This document shows, piece by piece, positions 55,124 through 62,203 of a stretch of 62,203 bases of DNA (within the stretch, counting starts at the first letter, position 1; each line of letters starts with the position of its first letter). The stretch lies in NCBI GenBank assembly GCA_025920705.1, contig JAPDLJ010000006.1, positions 1 through 62,203 of the forward strand, given 5' to 3'. A program made the position numbers and the translations under genes. The notes beneath the pieces are model-generated. The model worked only from the letters and a program-made list of their open reading frames with translations. It had not been told where the DNA came from and did not search any database. The stretch comes from Candidatus Jingweiarchaeum tengchongense. GTDB lineage: Archaea > Nanobdellota > Nanobdellia > Jingweiarchaeales > Jingweiarchaeaceae.

Positions 55124-55520
55124 TTTTTTCCCTCATATCTTTTACTACACGTTGAATTTCGATACAATCGTTCTTTTCTAATTCTTTTCTTGATAAAACA
55201 AGGTCGAATTTATTTAAAAAATTCCTTGCAACTTTTTCATTAAATGGAAAACCATCTTTTTTTGAAACAAAGAATAGCGCATCAAGATCAGACAATTCAT
55301 CAATTTTACCATGTTGTTTTGTCAAATAAAAAACACACATCATCTTCAATGCTTTAAAAAACATAAAAAAACTCATTGTGTAGTTCTTACTTTTAAAATA
55401 AGAATCAGCAATTTTTATCTCTGTTCTTATTTCATCTACTATCTTACTCTCTTCACTTATCTTTTCTTTTCTTTCTTCAAAATTTTTTACAATATTTTTC
55501 CTTATTTCTTTTAACCCCAT
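55113..55520 (-). CDS. Helical protein of unknown function, possibly HEPN-like
   Basis: 135 residues, nearly all helical and highly charged. The segment SYFKSKNYTMSFFMFFKALKM and the later YLTKQHG resemble four-helix, HEPN-type tandem helices, but the RNase motif Rx4-6H is not seen. It precedes and overlaps the Mpe gene on the same strand. I do not recognise its role. Confidence 0.65.
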   Translation of the reverse strand: MGLKEIRKNIVKNFEERKEKISEESKIVDEIRTEIKIADSYFKSKNYTMSFFMFFKALKMMCVFYLTKQHGKIDELSDLDALFFVSKKDGFPFNEKVARNFLNKFDLVLSRKELEKNDCIEIQRVVKDMREKIGI

Positions 55521-55593
55521 AGCATTTCAGAACCATTTAATATTTTTAATTTTATTGATAAAGTTTTTATTACTTTACAATTTAATAATCAAC

Positions 55594-56082
55594 ATGGAGG
55601 AATGCATTTTCTGTTCAATTGCTGCAAAGAAAACCCCAAGTTTTTTTATATACGAAGATAACTACGTTTTTGCTTGCTTAGACATACAACCAGCAAATAT
55701 TGGACATGTAATTGTTTTTCCCAAGAGACACATTTCAAGCATATTGGAAGCAAAAAATGAGGAAACATCATCAATCATCGGCACAGTAAGGAAAGTTTGT
55801 CTAGCAATGAATGCTTGTGGAATAACTGATTTCTCAATCATAAATCAGATAGGTAAGTCAGCAGGACAAAGAAGCCCCCACACAATTATACATATAATAC
55901 CAAGACATGAGAACGATAATATCCAGATTTCATGGACTGGAAAACAATTTGATAAGGAAACTTTCCAAAAAATACAATCAATGTTAACAAACGCCATTAA
56001 TAAAAAAGAGGAGAAAAGTGAAGAGAAGGAGAAAAGAATTGAGAAAGTAATCAGTGAAAAGATTCCAGATTATTGGACATAA
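55594..56082 (+). CDS. HIT-family protein lacking the middle His
   Basis: 162 residues from the ATG at 55594. The HIT fold is clear (ECIFCSIAAKK, VFPKRHISS). The catalytic HxHxHxx segment reads HTIIHIIPR: the first and third His are at about 96 and 100, but the middle one, the nucleophile in HINT/Fhit proteins, is Ile 98. It may bind nucleotides without hydrolysing them, or use another residue. It overlaps the prepilin peptidase gene at its end by 13 bases. Confidence 0.88.
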   Translation: MEECIFCSIAAKKTPSFFIYEDNYVFACLDIQPANIGHVIVFPKRHISSILEAKNEETSSIIGTVRKVCLAMNACGITDFSIINQIGKSAGQRSPHTIIHIIPRHENDNIQISWTGKQFDKETFQKIQSMLTNAINKKEEKSEEKEKRIEKVISEKIPDYWT

Positions 56083-56891
56083 AATAATGGTAATAAAATT
56101 AAATTTTCATAGTAAATTGTGAATATGAGTGTTAGTAATATGGCTGGTACAAAAGGTATGCCTTCTTTTATCTTTATTTTTCTTATTCCAGCCTCTTTTA
56201 GTTTCTTGATGTCTTCTTTCGTTAATCCTGTCTTTTTCTTTCTGACAATTACTTTATTACCTTTTTTCACATCACTGATCAACCAATCACCTTCAGTCAA
56301 TTTTTTGACATCCACCACTTTTTCGAAACAATCCGCCTCAGCGACCTTGATGTAAGGATAAATTGTGGCAATTCCAAGGAAAAATGAATAAACAAGTTTG
56401 AAAGGTATTTCACTTGTAAAAATAAAGATGGTAGCCAGTAATATGAAAACAGATAGCACTTTTATTCTTAAACTAATCTTCCCCATTATTTTTTTAAAAT
56501 TTTTTATGATTAGGATGATCATATAAAAAATACCATATATTGCCCCAATTAGTAGTAAGTTAAATATGAACCGAACAAAAAATAGAAATTTTTCGTTACT
56601 AAAACTAGCGAATAGTATTGAAATACCTGCCAGCAACTTTACATCTCCGCCACCCCATTGTCCAGTTTTGTACATCGCATATGAAAATAATGAGATAACA
56701 GTAAATGAAAGGATGGCAACCATCAATATTTTAAAATTATTAAAGTATAAGTATTGGAAAATCTTTAAGATAAATGCACTTGCCAACATAAAATAACTTA
56801 AACTATCAGGCACTTCTCTTGTTTTTATATCATATATACTCGCGATTGAAGTACCAATTACACCCAAGGTAACCATTATTGTTTCAATCAT
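56070..56891 (-). CDS. Prepilin/preflagellin peptidase (A24 family)
   Basis: 273 residues from the ATG at 56891. About six membrane helices. The two aspartates of the family are visible: IYDIKTREVPD (Asp near 21) and GGGDVKLLAG (Asp near 83). The C-terminal part carries an extra soluble region rich in Lys (about 195-250). It would process signal peptides of type IV pilins or archaellins. The frame extends upstream, but that part is antisense to the small gene at 56944. Confidence 0.9.
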   Translation of the reverse strand: MIETIMVTLGVIGTSIASIYDIKTREVPDSLSYFMLASAFILKIFQYLYFNNFKILMVAILSFTVISLFSYAMYKTGQWGGGDVKLLAGISILFASFSNEKFLFFVRFIFNLLLIGAIYGIFYMIILIIKNFKKIMGKISLRIKVLSVFILLATIFIFTSEIPFKLVYSFFLGIATIYPYIKVAEADCFEKVVDVKKLTEGDWLISDVKKGNKVIVRKKKTGLTKEDIKKLKEAGIRKIKIKEGIPFVPAILLTLIFTIYYENLILLPLFYVQ

Positions 56892-56943
56892 TAATCTTTT
56901 TATATTAGTTAAGTTTTTATTTTTTCTTATCCTAATATATGAT

Positions 56944-57150
56944 ATGCCAAAAGTTTTGTCAAGACAAATGTCCACGATGGAATTACTACTATTGTTCCTC
57001 TTAGTTGTCGTTGGTCTCTGTGGTTTTCTACTATTCTCAATTGCCATGCAAATCTCATACACTCCATGGCAAATGATAAATGCAGTGATGTCCTGGATAA
57101 ACGCGATGATATTCATAATAGCAATTATTGTGATCGAAAGAAAGCTATAA
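56944..57150 (+). CDS. Small two-helix membrane protein, hypothetical
   Basis: 68 residues: a short start, then MELLLLFLLVVVGLCGFLLF as one membrane helix, a WQMINAVMSWI loop and a second helix (NAMIFIIAIIVI) ending in basic residues. The pattern is too regular for a chance reading and it fills an otherwise empty gap. There is no recognised family. The upstream AT-rich stretch could hold a promoter. Moderate confidence because it is short. Confidence 0.55.
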   Translation: MPKVLSRQMSTMELLLLFLLVVVGLCGFLLFSIAMQISYTPWQMINAVMSWINAMIFIIAIIVIERKL

Positions 57151-57188
57151 GCAAAAAATACTTATAGGAACTTCATTCTTTTTTATTT

Positions 57189-57950
57189 ATGCCTTTATAT
57201 TTCATTAGTATGGGTCTATACGATGAAAAAGATATGAGTATTCGCGCATTGGAAACTGCGCGGGGATGCGATATCCTCTATGTTGAATTTTATACATCAA
57301 AACTTGATACTGATGTCTTCAAACTTCGTGATCTCATCGGAAAGGAAATTAAGCAACTTTCAAGGAATGATGTCGAGGAGAATTATAAAGAGATATTAAA
57401 TGAGGCGAAGAAAAAGAAGGTAGGCTTGCTAGTCGGCGGAGATTGTTTTACTGCAACAACACACATTTCCTTGCTATTGGAAGCAGAAAGAGAAGGAATA
57501 GAAACGGGTGTGGTGCACGGCTCATCTATTTATACTGCAATCGCAGAAACTGGACTATTTATTTATAAATTTGGTAGGGTAGTAAGCATACCAATAAAGG
57601 AAAGGGATTTTGAGCCAGAAAGTTTTTATGATTTTTTAAAAGAGAACAAGGAAAGGGGGCTTCACACACTCATTCTCCTTGAAAGTAGAGAAGATGGCAG
57701 GTTTTTGAGCATAAATGAGGCAATAAAAAGATTGATTGAGATTGAAAAAAAGAGGAGGGAGAATGTGATATCTGAAGATACTATTTTTATTGGAGTTGCT
57801 AGGATTGGTAGTGAAAAGCAAATTATAAAAGTAGGAAATGCAAATGAACTTTTACATTTTGATTTTGGAGGACCACAACATAGTTTAATAATACCGGGAA
57901 AATTACATTTTATAGAAGAAGAAGCAATAAATAGATTTGTGAGAAAATGA
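57189..57950 (+). CDS. dphB: Diphthine synthase
   Basis: 253 residues, the family's typical length. Blocks: FISMGLYDEKDMSIRAL near the start, VGGDCFTATTH near residue 80 and HGSSIYTAIAETGL near 108, part of the SAM-binding fold. It methylates the modified histidine of elongation factor 2 in diphthamide synthesis. It overlaps the zinc-ribbon gene by 4 bases. Confidence 0.96.
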   Translation: MPLYFISMGLYDEKDMSIRALETARGCDILYVEFYTSKLDTDVFKLRDLIGKEIKQLSRNDVEENYKEILNEAKKKKVGLLVGGDCFTATTHISLLLEAEREGIETGVVHGSSIYTAIAETGLFIYKFGRVVSIPIKERDFEPESFYDFLKENKERGLHTLILLESREDGRFLSINEAIKRLIEIEKKRRENVISEDTIFIGVARIGSEKQIIKVGNANELLHFDFGGPQHSLIIPGKLHFIEEEAINRFVRK

Positions 57951-58129
57951 CGAAAAAAATTAGGAGGGGCAGAGAAAAAATAATTACTTGTGAGAAATGT
58001 GGTATGAGAACGCCAAGGTCAAAGACAAGATACTACTACCGATTTGGCAGAAAAATTTACCTTTGCATCAAATGTGCAAAAAAGTCAGGTTTGATTGGCA
58101 GGTATGCAAGGATTGAAAGAAGTCAATAG
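57947..58129 (+). CDS. Small basic zinc-ribbon protein, S26e-like
   Basis: 60 residues, with CEKCG and CIKC pairs about 26 residues apart, and a very basic composition (RRGREK, RSKTRYYYRFGRK). The CxxCG...YLCIKCAKKSGLI layout resembles ribosomal protein S26e, though shorter. It is likely to bind RNA or the ribosome. It is co-transcribed with dphB by a 4-base overlap. The call is tentative. Confidence 0.6.
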   Translation: MTKKIRRGREKIITCEKCGMRTPRSKTRYYYRFGRKIYLCIKCAKKSGLIGRYARIERSQ

Positions 58130-58959
58130 TTCACAGAAAAATCAATAACAACACGATACACCCTTGGTGCTAAGTCACCACATTTCAATGAGTTAAGTAT
58201 TTTTATTTTCTTTCCAAACTCTTTAGCTCTCTCTTTAATTATTTTGATTGCACCATCAAAAATTTCTTCCTCAGGTAAAAAATAGTAAAAATGAATCGTT
58301 GCATTCTTCTTTGCGCATAAAAATGCAATGTCTAAAAAATCGCAAGCCTGTTTTGGTAGATTCATTATCACTCGATCAGCAACATTCACTAAATTCTCTT
58401 TTTTTACTACATCTCTACAATCACCCCAGAAAGCAGTAATTTTGTCTTCAACCTTATTTAACTTTATATTCTCAATTAAAAATTTGTAAGCATATTTGTT
58501 CTTATCGATTGCAAAGATTTTGACGTTTTTCCTTTTTGCAATTAAAATTGAGAATGGACCAACACCAGCAAATAAGTCAACAATTACTTCCCCATCCTTT
58601 ACCTGATTTGCAATCCTCAATCTTTCGTTTGCAAGTCTTGGAGTGAAAAAAACCTTTGATAAATCAACTTTATATCTGCAATTATTTTCTTTGTGTATCG
58701 TTTCAGTTCTTTTTTCTCCAGCAATTATTTTTATTGGCCTTACCCTTTCTTCTCCACTCGTGAACCCAATTTTCTTACAGATCACTCTGGCATTTTTATG
58801 AAACTTTAAAAATGCACTTGCTATTTCTTTTTCCTTGTGTCTTAACTTTTCATCCAATTCAAGTACAATAATATCACCAACCATATCATATGCTCTTGGA
58901 ACTAATTCTAATTCCTCATCACTTAACTTATTCTTGAGTAAATCAATTACACTAGCCAT
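58123..58959 (-). CDS. trm5: tRNA (guanine37-N1)-methyltransferase Trm5
   Basis: 278 residues from the ATG at 58959. Class I SAM fold: FFTPRLANERLRIA, VDLFAGVGPFSIL (motif I), and MNLPKQ (NLP motif) near residue 195. It makes m1G37. The start is supported by AAGGGGATT upstream, and it overlaps the TrmY stop by 8 bases (ATGGCTAG). Its stop region overlaps the zinc-ribbon gene on the other strand by 7 bases. Confidence 0.92.
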   Translation of the reverse strand: MASVIDLLKNKLSDEELELVPRAYDMVGDIIVLELDEKLRHKEKEIASAFLKFHKNARVICKKIGFTSGEERVRPIKIIAGEKRTETIHKENNCRYKVDLSKVFFTPRLANERLRIANQVKDGEVIVDLFAGVGPFSILIAKRKNVKIFAIDKNKYAYKFLIENIKLNKVEDKITAFWGDCRDVVKKENLVNVADRVIMNLPKQACDFLDIAFLCAKKNATIHFYYFLPEEEIFDGAIKIIKERAKEFGKKIKILNSLKCGDLAPRVYRVVIDFSVNY

Positions 58960-59515
58960 CCAATCCCCTTCTATCCAGTTCATTATTTATTATTGTGATG
59001 CAATGCGATGCAAAATACCTCAAGGGACCAACGCTTACTTTTGATATTGCAGATCTCATTGCAAATTTCTCCTCCTTCTTTGGTAAACCGATTTGGTCTC
59101 CAAGTATAAAAATAGGATCCCTTTCAATTTCCATTCTTCTTATATCGATTCCCTTCTCATCTAAGATATAAATAGCTCTTCCTTCTTTTTCTCTTAAAAG
59201 CTCTTGGAAGCTTTTTTTGCTCTTCTCGAAGCCAGCATGAACCCTACCGGCAATTACATTTCTCAAAATTTCACCAATGCTTTTCTCATCAGATCTTATT
59301 TCATATACCTTTGCACTATTCACACATATACAAAGTGGTGGATTACTTGGTCCATTTAAGATGACATTTAAAATTACATTCTTCCTTATTTTGTGCGAAA
59401 GAAATATCGATGAATTGATACATGCGCAGACGATGTCCAATCTACCAGCACTTCTTAGATCCTTAAAATCTGGTGTGGTATAACCTTTCCTCGAGAGTAA
59501 AATAAATTCGCGCAT
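58952..59515 (-). CDS. trmY: tRNA pseudouridine54 N1-methyltransferase TrmY
   Basis: 187 residues, SPOUT fold. FILGDQIGLPKKEE near residue 133 and SKVSVGPLRYFASHC near the C-terminus are the DUF358/TrmY signature. It methylates pseudouridine 54 in tRNA of many archaea. It overlaps trm5, forming a two-gene tRNA-modification unit. Confidence 0.93.
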   Translation of the reverse strand: MREFILLSRKGYTTPDFKDLRSAGRLDIVCACINSSIFLSHKIRKNVILNVILNGPSNPPLCICVNSAKVYEIRSDEKSIGEILRNVIAGRVHAGFEKSKKSFQELLREKEGRAIYILDEKGIDIRRMEIERDPIFILGDQIGLPKKEEKFAMRSAISKVSVGPLRYFASHCITIINNELDRRGLDG

Positions 59516-59550
59516 AAAGAAAGTTATTTTTTAATTGATTAAAAACTTTT

Positions 59551-60825
59551 TTAACACCAGTATTTTGATTCCTCGAGCTCTTTACCAAAATTGGTGTTCA
59601 TTATTTCAGGAAAAGTTACTTCACCCTCAGTAATTCCTTCCTTTTCTAGTACCATGTATGGCCAAATTTTTGACCTCGCAAATACCCTACAACCTTCTCT
59701 AAGTTTTGCTTTATAACCTATGATTGAATGGTGTTCCACAATAGAGTTGTCTTCAATTTCACTAAGACCATCGATGATACAATCTTCGCACCGCACCTTC
59801 GCACCAATTTTAACTTTTTCGAATATAATTGATCCCATGACAATGCTTTTCTCACCGATTTGCGTATCATGTAAGATATAAGTGTAAGGTCCAATAACTG
59901 CATTTTTTTTGATCACACAGTTATCTTCAATTATTGCAGGACCCTTAATTTTCACACCATCTTCTATGACTACACCGTTTCCAATTACAACACCATTACC
60001 AGAGATGAAAGCATCCTCACTTATCTTTATATTTTTCTCAATTTTCCTTTTTAGAAAGTTCATTACCTCTTTGTTTACACCAATGTATGTCTCAGCATTT
60101 CCAACGTCACCCCATATACCTTCGAAAACATAACCAAATATTGGAATTTTATTCACAAAATATTGCCAAAGATCACCAATTTTATCCGGTTTTTCTCCCC
60201 TTGATTTTTTCTCGTTTACATATCTTGGTAAATTTTCTCTAAGAAATTTTTCATCAATTTGATAAAAGAGTGTGGACGCCAATCTTGAGACCGCTTCTTC
60301 TACCTTTGGCTTTTCCTGAAACTTCAATACCTTTCCTGTTTTCTCGTCTATGCTGGCAATTCCAAATTGTTCAACCTTTGATTTGTCTACCAGATTATAT
60401 AATGCAATTGTTGCGAGTCCGCCACTTTTTTTGTGGAATGCATTGAACTTTGAAACATCTAACCCATATATAAAATTATCAGCACCAATTACCAGCGTAT
60501 CTCCTTTAATTCCACAATTTGAAATCACATATTGTAATGCACCGATTGCACCAAGCTTATCCTTGTCAGAACTACTTTGCTCGAATACGTAATCCATTTT
60601 CACCCCAAACTTACTTCCATCTCCAAGAAATTCCTTCACTTTTTTCTGTGTTACATTTAATGACAATATTATATCTTTTATTCCGGCATCTCGAAGCATT
60701 TCTATGAGATAAACAATATTTGCTTTTCCAGCAATTGGCATTAAGCATTTTGGAGTTCTATAACTGAGTGGGTTCAATCTGGTGCCATAACCACCAGCAA
60801 GCAATATTGCTCTCAATTTTACCAC
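59551..60825 (-). CDS. Sugar-1-phosphate nucleotidyltransferase with beta-helix domain
   Basis: 424 residues. An N-terminal Rossmann-like domain starts with LAGGYGTRLNPLSYRTPK, the nucleotide-binding signature. The C-terminal half (about 255-400) is a left-handed beta-helix of hexapeptide repeats (IGNGVVIEDGVKIKG type). The layout fits GlmU/RmlA/GlgC-like enzymes. The sugar is unknown. It overlaps the next gene by 7 bases, so the two are paired. Confidence 0.9.
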   Translation of the reverse strand: MVKLRAILLAGGYGTRLNPLSYRTPKCLMPIAGKANIVYLIEMLRDAGIKDIILSLNVTQKKVKEFLGDGSKFGVKMDYVFEQSSSDKDKLGAIGALQYVISNCGIKGDTLVIGADNFIYGLDVSKFNAFHKKSGGLATIALYNLVDKSKVEQFGIASIDEKTGKVLKFQEKPKVEEAVSRLASTLFYQIDEKFLRENLPRYVNEKKSRGEKPDKIGDLWQYFVNKIPIFGYVFEGIWGDVGNAETYIGVNKEVMNFLKRKIEKNIKISEDAFISGNGVVIGNGVVIEDGVKIKGPAIIEDNCVIKKNAVIGPYTYILHDTQIGEKSIVMGSIIFEKVKIGAKVRCEDCIIDGLSEIEDNSIVEHHSIIGYKAKLREGCRVFARSKIWPYMVLEKEGITEGEVTFPEIMNTNFGKELEESKYWC

Positions 60826-61643
60826 TCCTTCAGCGCCTTCTCATATCTTTCAAGAGTATCGGTTGAGTACCATCTTCCAGAAAAAACATAACCGAAAAGC
60901 CTTCCTTCTTTTGCAATCTTTGGAAATACATCTTTTTCGATCAAAGAGTAGCCACTTGGAACTAAATTTATTACCTCCGGCTCAATTATGTATACACCCG
61001 CATTTATCAAATGGCTTGTTACTCTGTATCTTGGTGGCTTCTCTACGAATTCAACAATCTTATTTCCTTCTAGTCTAACAACTCCAAAACCAGTAACGTC
61101 TTCCATCGTTGTGAGCGCGATTGTTGCTAGTGCCTTGTTTTCCTTGTGAAATCTAAACATCTCATTTACATTCATTTTAAAGAGGTTATCACCGTTTATC
61201 ATCAAGAAAGTCTCATCAAGCAATGGTTTTGCAAGTTTTAACGGGCCAGCAGTTCCAAGCTGTGTTTCTTCCTCAACATAAATAATTTTTACTCCAAACT
61301 TTTCCCCATTTCCAAAATAATTTTTTATCTTATCACCGAGATAACCTACAGAGATGATGATATCCCTTACTTCTTGTTCTCTTAAAAGGTCAATTGTGTA
61401 TTCAAGTATTGGCCTCCCTTTAACAGGCATCATAGGTTTTGGTATTTCATATGTAATCGGCTTTAATTTTGTTCCCTTACCACCAGCAAGGATAAAGGCC
61501 TTTCTTAATTTCCCTTCACCAAGTGCCCTTGTTAGAAAATATTCGATTGCATGACTGCGTGATCTTATTACTCTCCCATCAATCACAGAATCAATTTTCT
61601 TTATTATTCGATCATCAACCGTTATTGACAATCTCCGCTTCAT
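60819..61643 (-). CDS. Ribbon-helix-helix domain fused to a sugar nucleotidyltransferase
   Basis: 274 residues. Residues 1-42 (RRLSITVDDRIIKKIDSV, then IRSRSHAIEYFLTRAL) look like an RHH DNA-binding domain; the rest is a nucleotidyltransferase with LAGGKGTKLKPITYEIPK, MPVKGRPILEYTI and MINGDNLF. So an enzyme may also act as a DNA-binding regulator. The partner gene at 59551 lacks the RHH part. The DNA target is unknown. Confidence 0.85.
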   Translation of the reverse strand: MKRRLSITVDDRIIKKIDSVIDGRVIRSRSHAIEYFLTRALGEGKLRKAFILAGGKGTKLKPITYEIPKPMMPVKGRPILEYTIDLLREQEVRDIIISVGYLGDKIKNYFGNGEKFGVKIIYVEEETQLGTAGPLKLAKPLLDETFLMINGDNLFKMNVNEMFRFHKENKALATIALTTMEDVTGFGVVRLEGNKIVEFVEKPPRYRVTSHLINAGVYIIEPEVINLVPSGYSLIEKDVFPKIAKEGRLFGYVFSGRWYSTDTLERYEKALKEW

Positions 61644-61678
61644 ACCACCAAATATGATAAAATAATATTTAAGCTTTT

Positions 61679-62203
61679 TTAATCGATGTGTAAGAACGAT
61701 TTCAGTTTTGGTATGCCTAACGTACTTGATAGTAGTTTTATGTCATTCTTATTGATCCCACCGAGTAGATATAGTATAATCAAGTAAGTCGGAGTACAAA
61801 TGAAAGCTGCAGCCAAAAGTTCAATGATGCCGAAGAGATAGTAATGAATAGTTAATAATATCGGTAAAATTAATATTGATGATAGCAAAGCTTTTACACT
61901 GACACCATATTTAACTTTTAATTTTTCAATCCTGACTAGTTTAAAATAACCAAGTATAGAAAAAATGACTTCTGAAATCAACATTACAAGTGCAGCGCCA
62001 ACCGCACCCATAATAGGTACGAAGATTAAAGAACTAATGATCGTGATGATCGCCAAGTATAATTTAATTTTGCTTAGAAGTTTCATTTTCCCATATCCGC
62101 CAAATAACGGATAAAGCCAAAGCGTGCTACTGTATATCAAAAACACAATTGTCATTACTTTCAATGTGTTATCTGCCAATGAAAACTCGTTCCCATAGAC
62201 AAA
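61679..62203 (-). CDS. Polysaccharide (Wzx/MATE-like) flippase, C-terminal part, truncated by window edge
   Basis: About 175 residues visible, with about four to five membrane helices. The reading frame stays open to the window end, with VYGNEFSLADNTLKVM leading into the hydrophobic helices; this resembles the C-terminal half of oligosaccharide flippases (MurJ/Wzx/MATE group). It would move lipid-linked sugars across the membrane, in line with the neighbouring nucleotidyltransferases. The true start lies beyond the window. Confidence 0.75.
   Translation of the reverse strand, partial: FVYGNEFSLADNTLKVMTIVFLIYSSTLWLYPLFGGYGKMKLLSKIKLYLAIITIISSLIFVPIMGAVGAALVMLISEVIFSILGYFKLVRIEKLKVKYGVSVKALLSSILILPILLTIHYYLFGIIELLAAAFICTPTYLIILYLLGGINKNDIKLLSSTLGIPKLKSFLHID

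Noticed and set aside
56892-57116. Upstream extension of the prepilin peptidase
   Set aside because: It lies before the family's opening helix and overlaps the small plus-strand gene; MIETIMVTLG at 56891 is a normal start.
1-62203. CRISPR array, prophage or insertion sequence
   Set aside because: No spaced direct repeats of 24-40 bases, no transposase, integrase or phage structural genes were seen; the 22-base spaced boxes at the origin are short and clearly of ORB type.

Overview
The window is from an AT-rich archaeal chromosome. The evidence is the archaeal replication set (DnaG, Orc1/Cdc6, both PolD subunits, PolB, RPA, two histone-fold proteins), the proteasome beta subunit, aCPSF1, aRF1, aIF5A, diphthine synthase, TrmY, Trm5 and CarS (archaeol lipids). 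TATA-like boxes lie about 25-31 bases before many start codons (leaderless type). Others have GGTG-type Shine-Dalgarno sites. Several small families (the 167-aa protein at 2014, the GRP-type HTH protein at 20314) resemble families I associate with DPANN archaea, so a DPANN member is my best guess; the phylum is not fixed by sequence reading alone. Coding density is very high, and I saw no phage, insertion sequence or CRISPR array.

Layout. 1-330: a frameshifted radical-SAM remnant. 348-8903 (minus strand): dnaG with a second Toprim protein, CBS/zinc protein, aCPSF1, proteasome beta, a glycosyltransferase, a UbiA-like membrane enzyme and ProRS. 8986-20264: MetRS, tRNA-Ile, a HTH-CBS regulator divergent from SAM synthetase, an unknown membrane protein, aRF1 and aIF5A, then lipid genes (CDP-alcohol transferase, CarS) and RPA. 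20314-27310: a small HTH gene, a probable replication origin with repeated ORB-like boxes, then orc1-dp1-dp2. 27323-34069: ECF-S/DUF4430 pair, permease, endonuclease III, AK6-like kinase, phosphoesterase, PIN-ATPase-KH protein and SerRS. 34106-40469: a dNTP operon (two tandem nrdD, redoxin, dCTP deaminase, dCMP deaminase, nrdG). 40622-53116: ThpR, HD protein, topoisomerase I, histone, Map, PolB, NEMF/Rqc2, YjbQ, DUF59, a mini histone-fold protein and Lhr helicase. 53197-62203: CCA enzyme, phosphoesterase, HIT protein, prepilin peptidase, translation genes (DphB, zinc-ribbon protein, Trm5, TrmY), then two sugar nucleotidyltransferases (one fused to a ribbon-helix-helix domain) and a truncated flippase.

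Most of the window is core information processing. The observations best worth testing are the origin with phased boxes beside orc1, the start-codon palindrome of the HTH-CBS regulator next to the SAM synthetase gene, gene conversion between the two nrdD copies, the RHH-nucleotidyltransferase fusion, and a HIT protein lacking its usual nucleophilic histidine.
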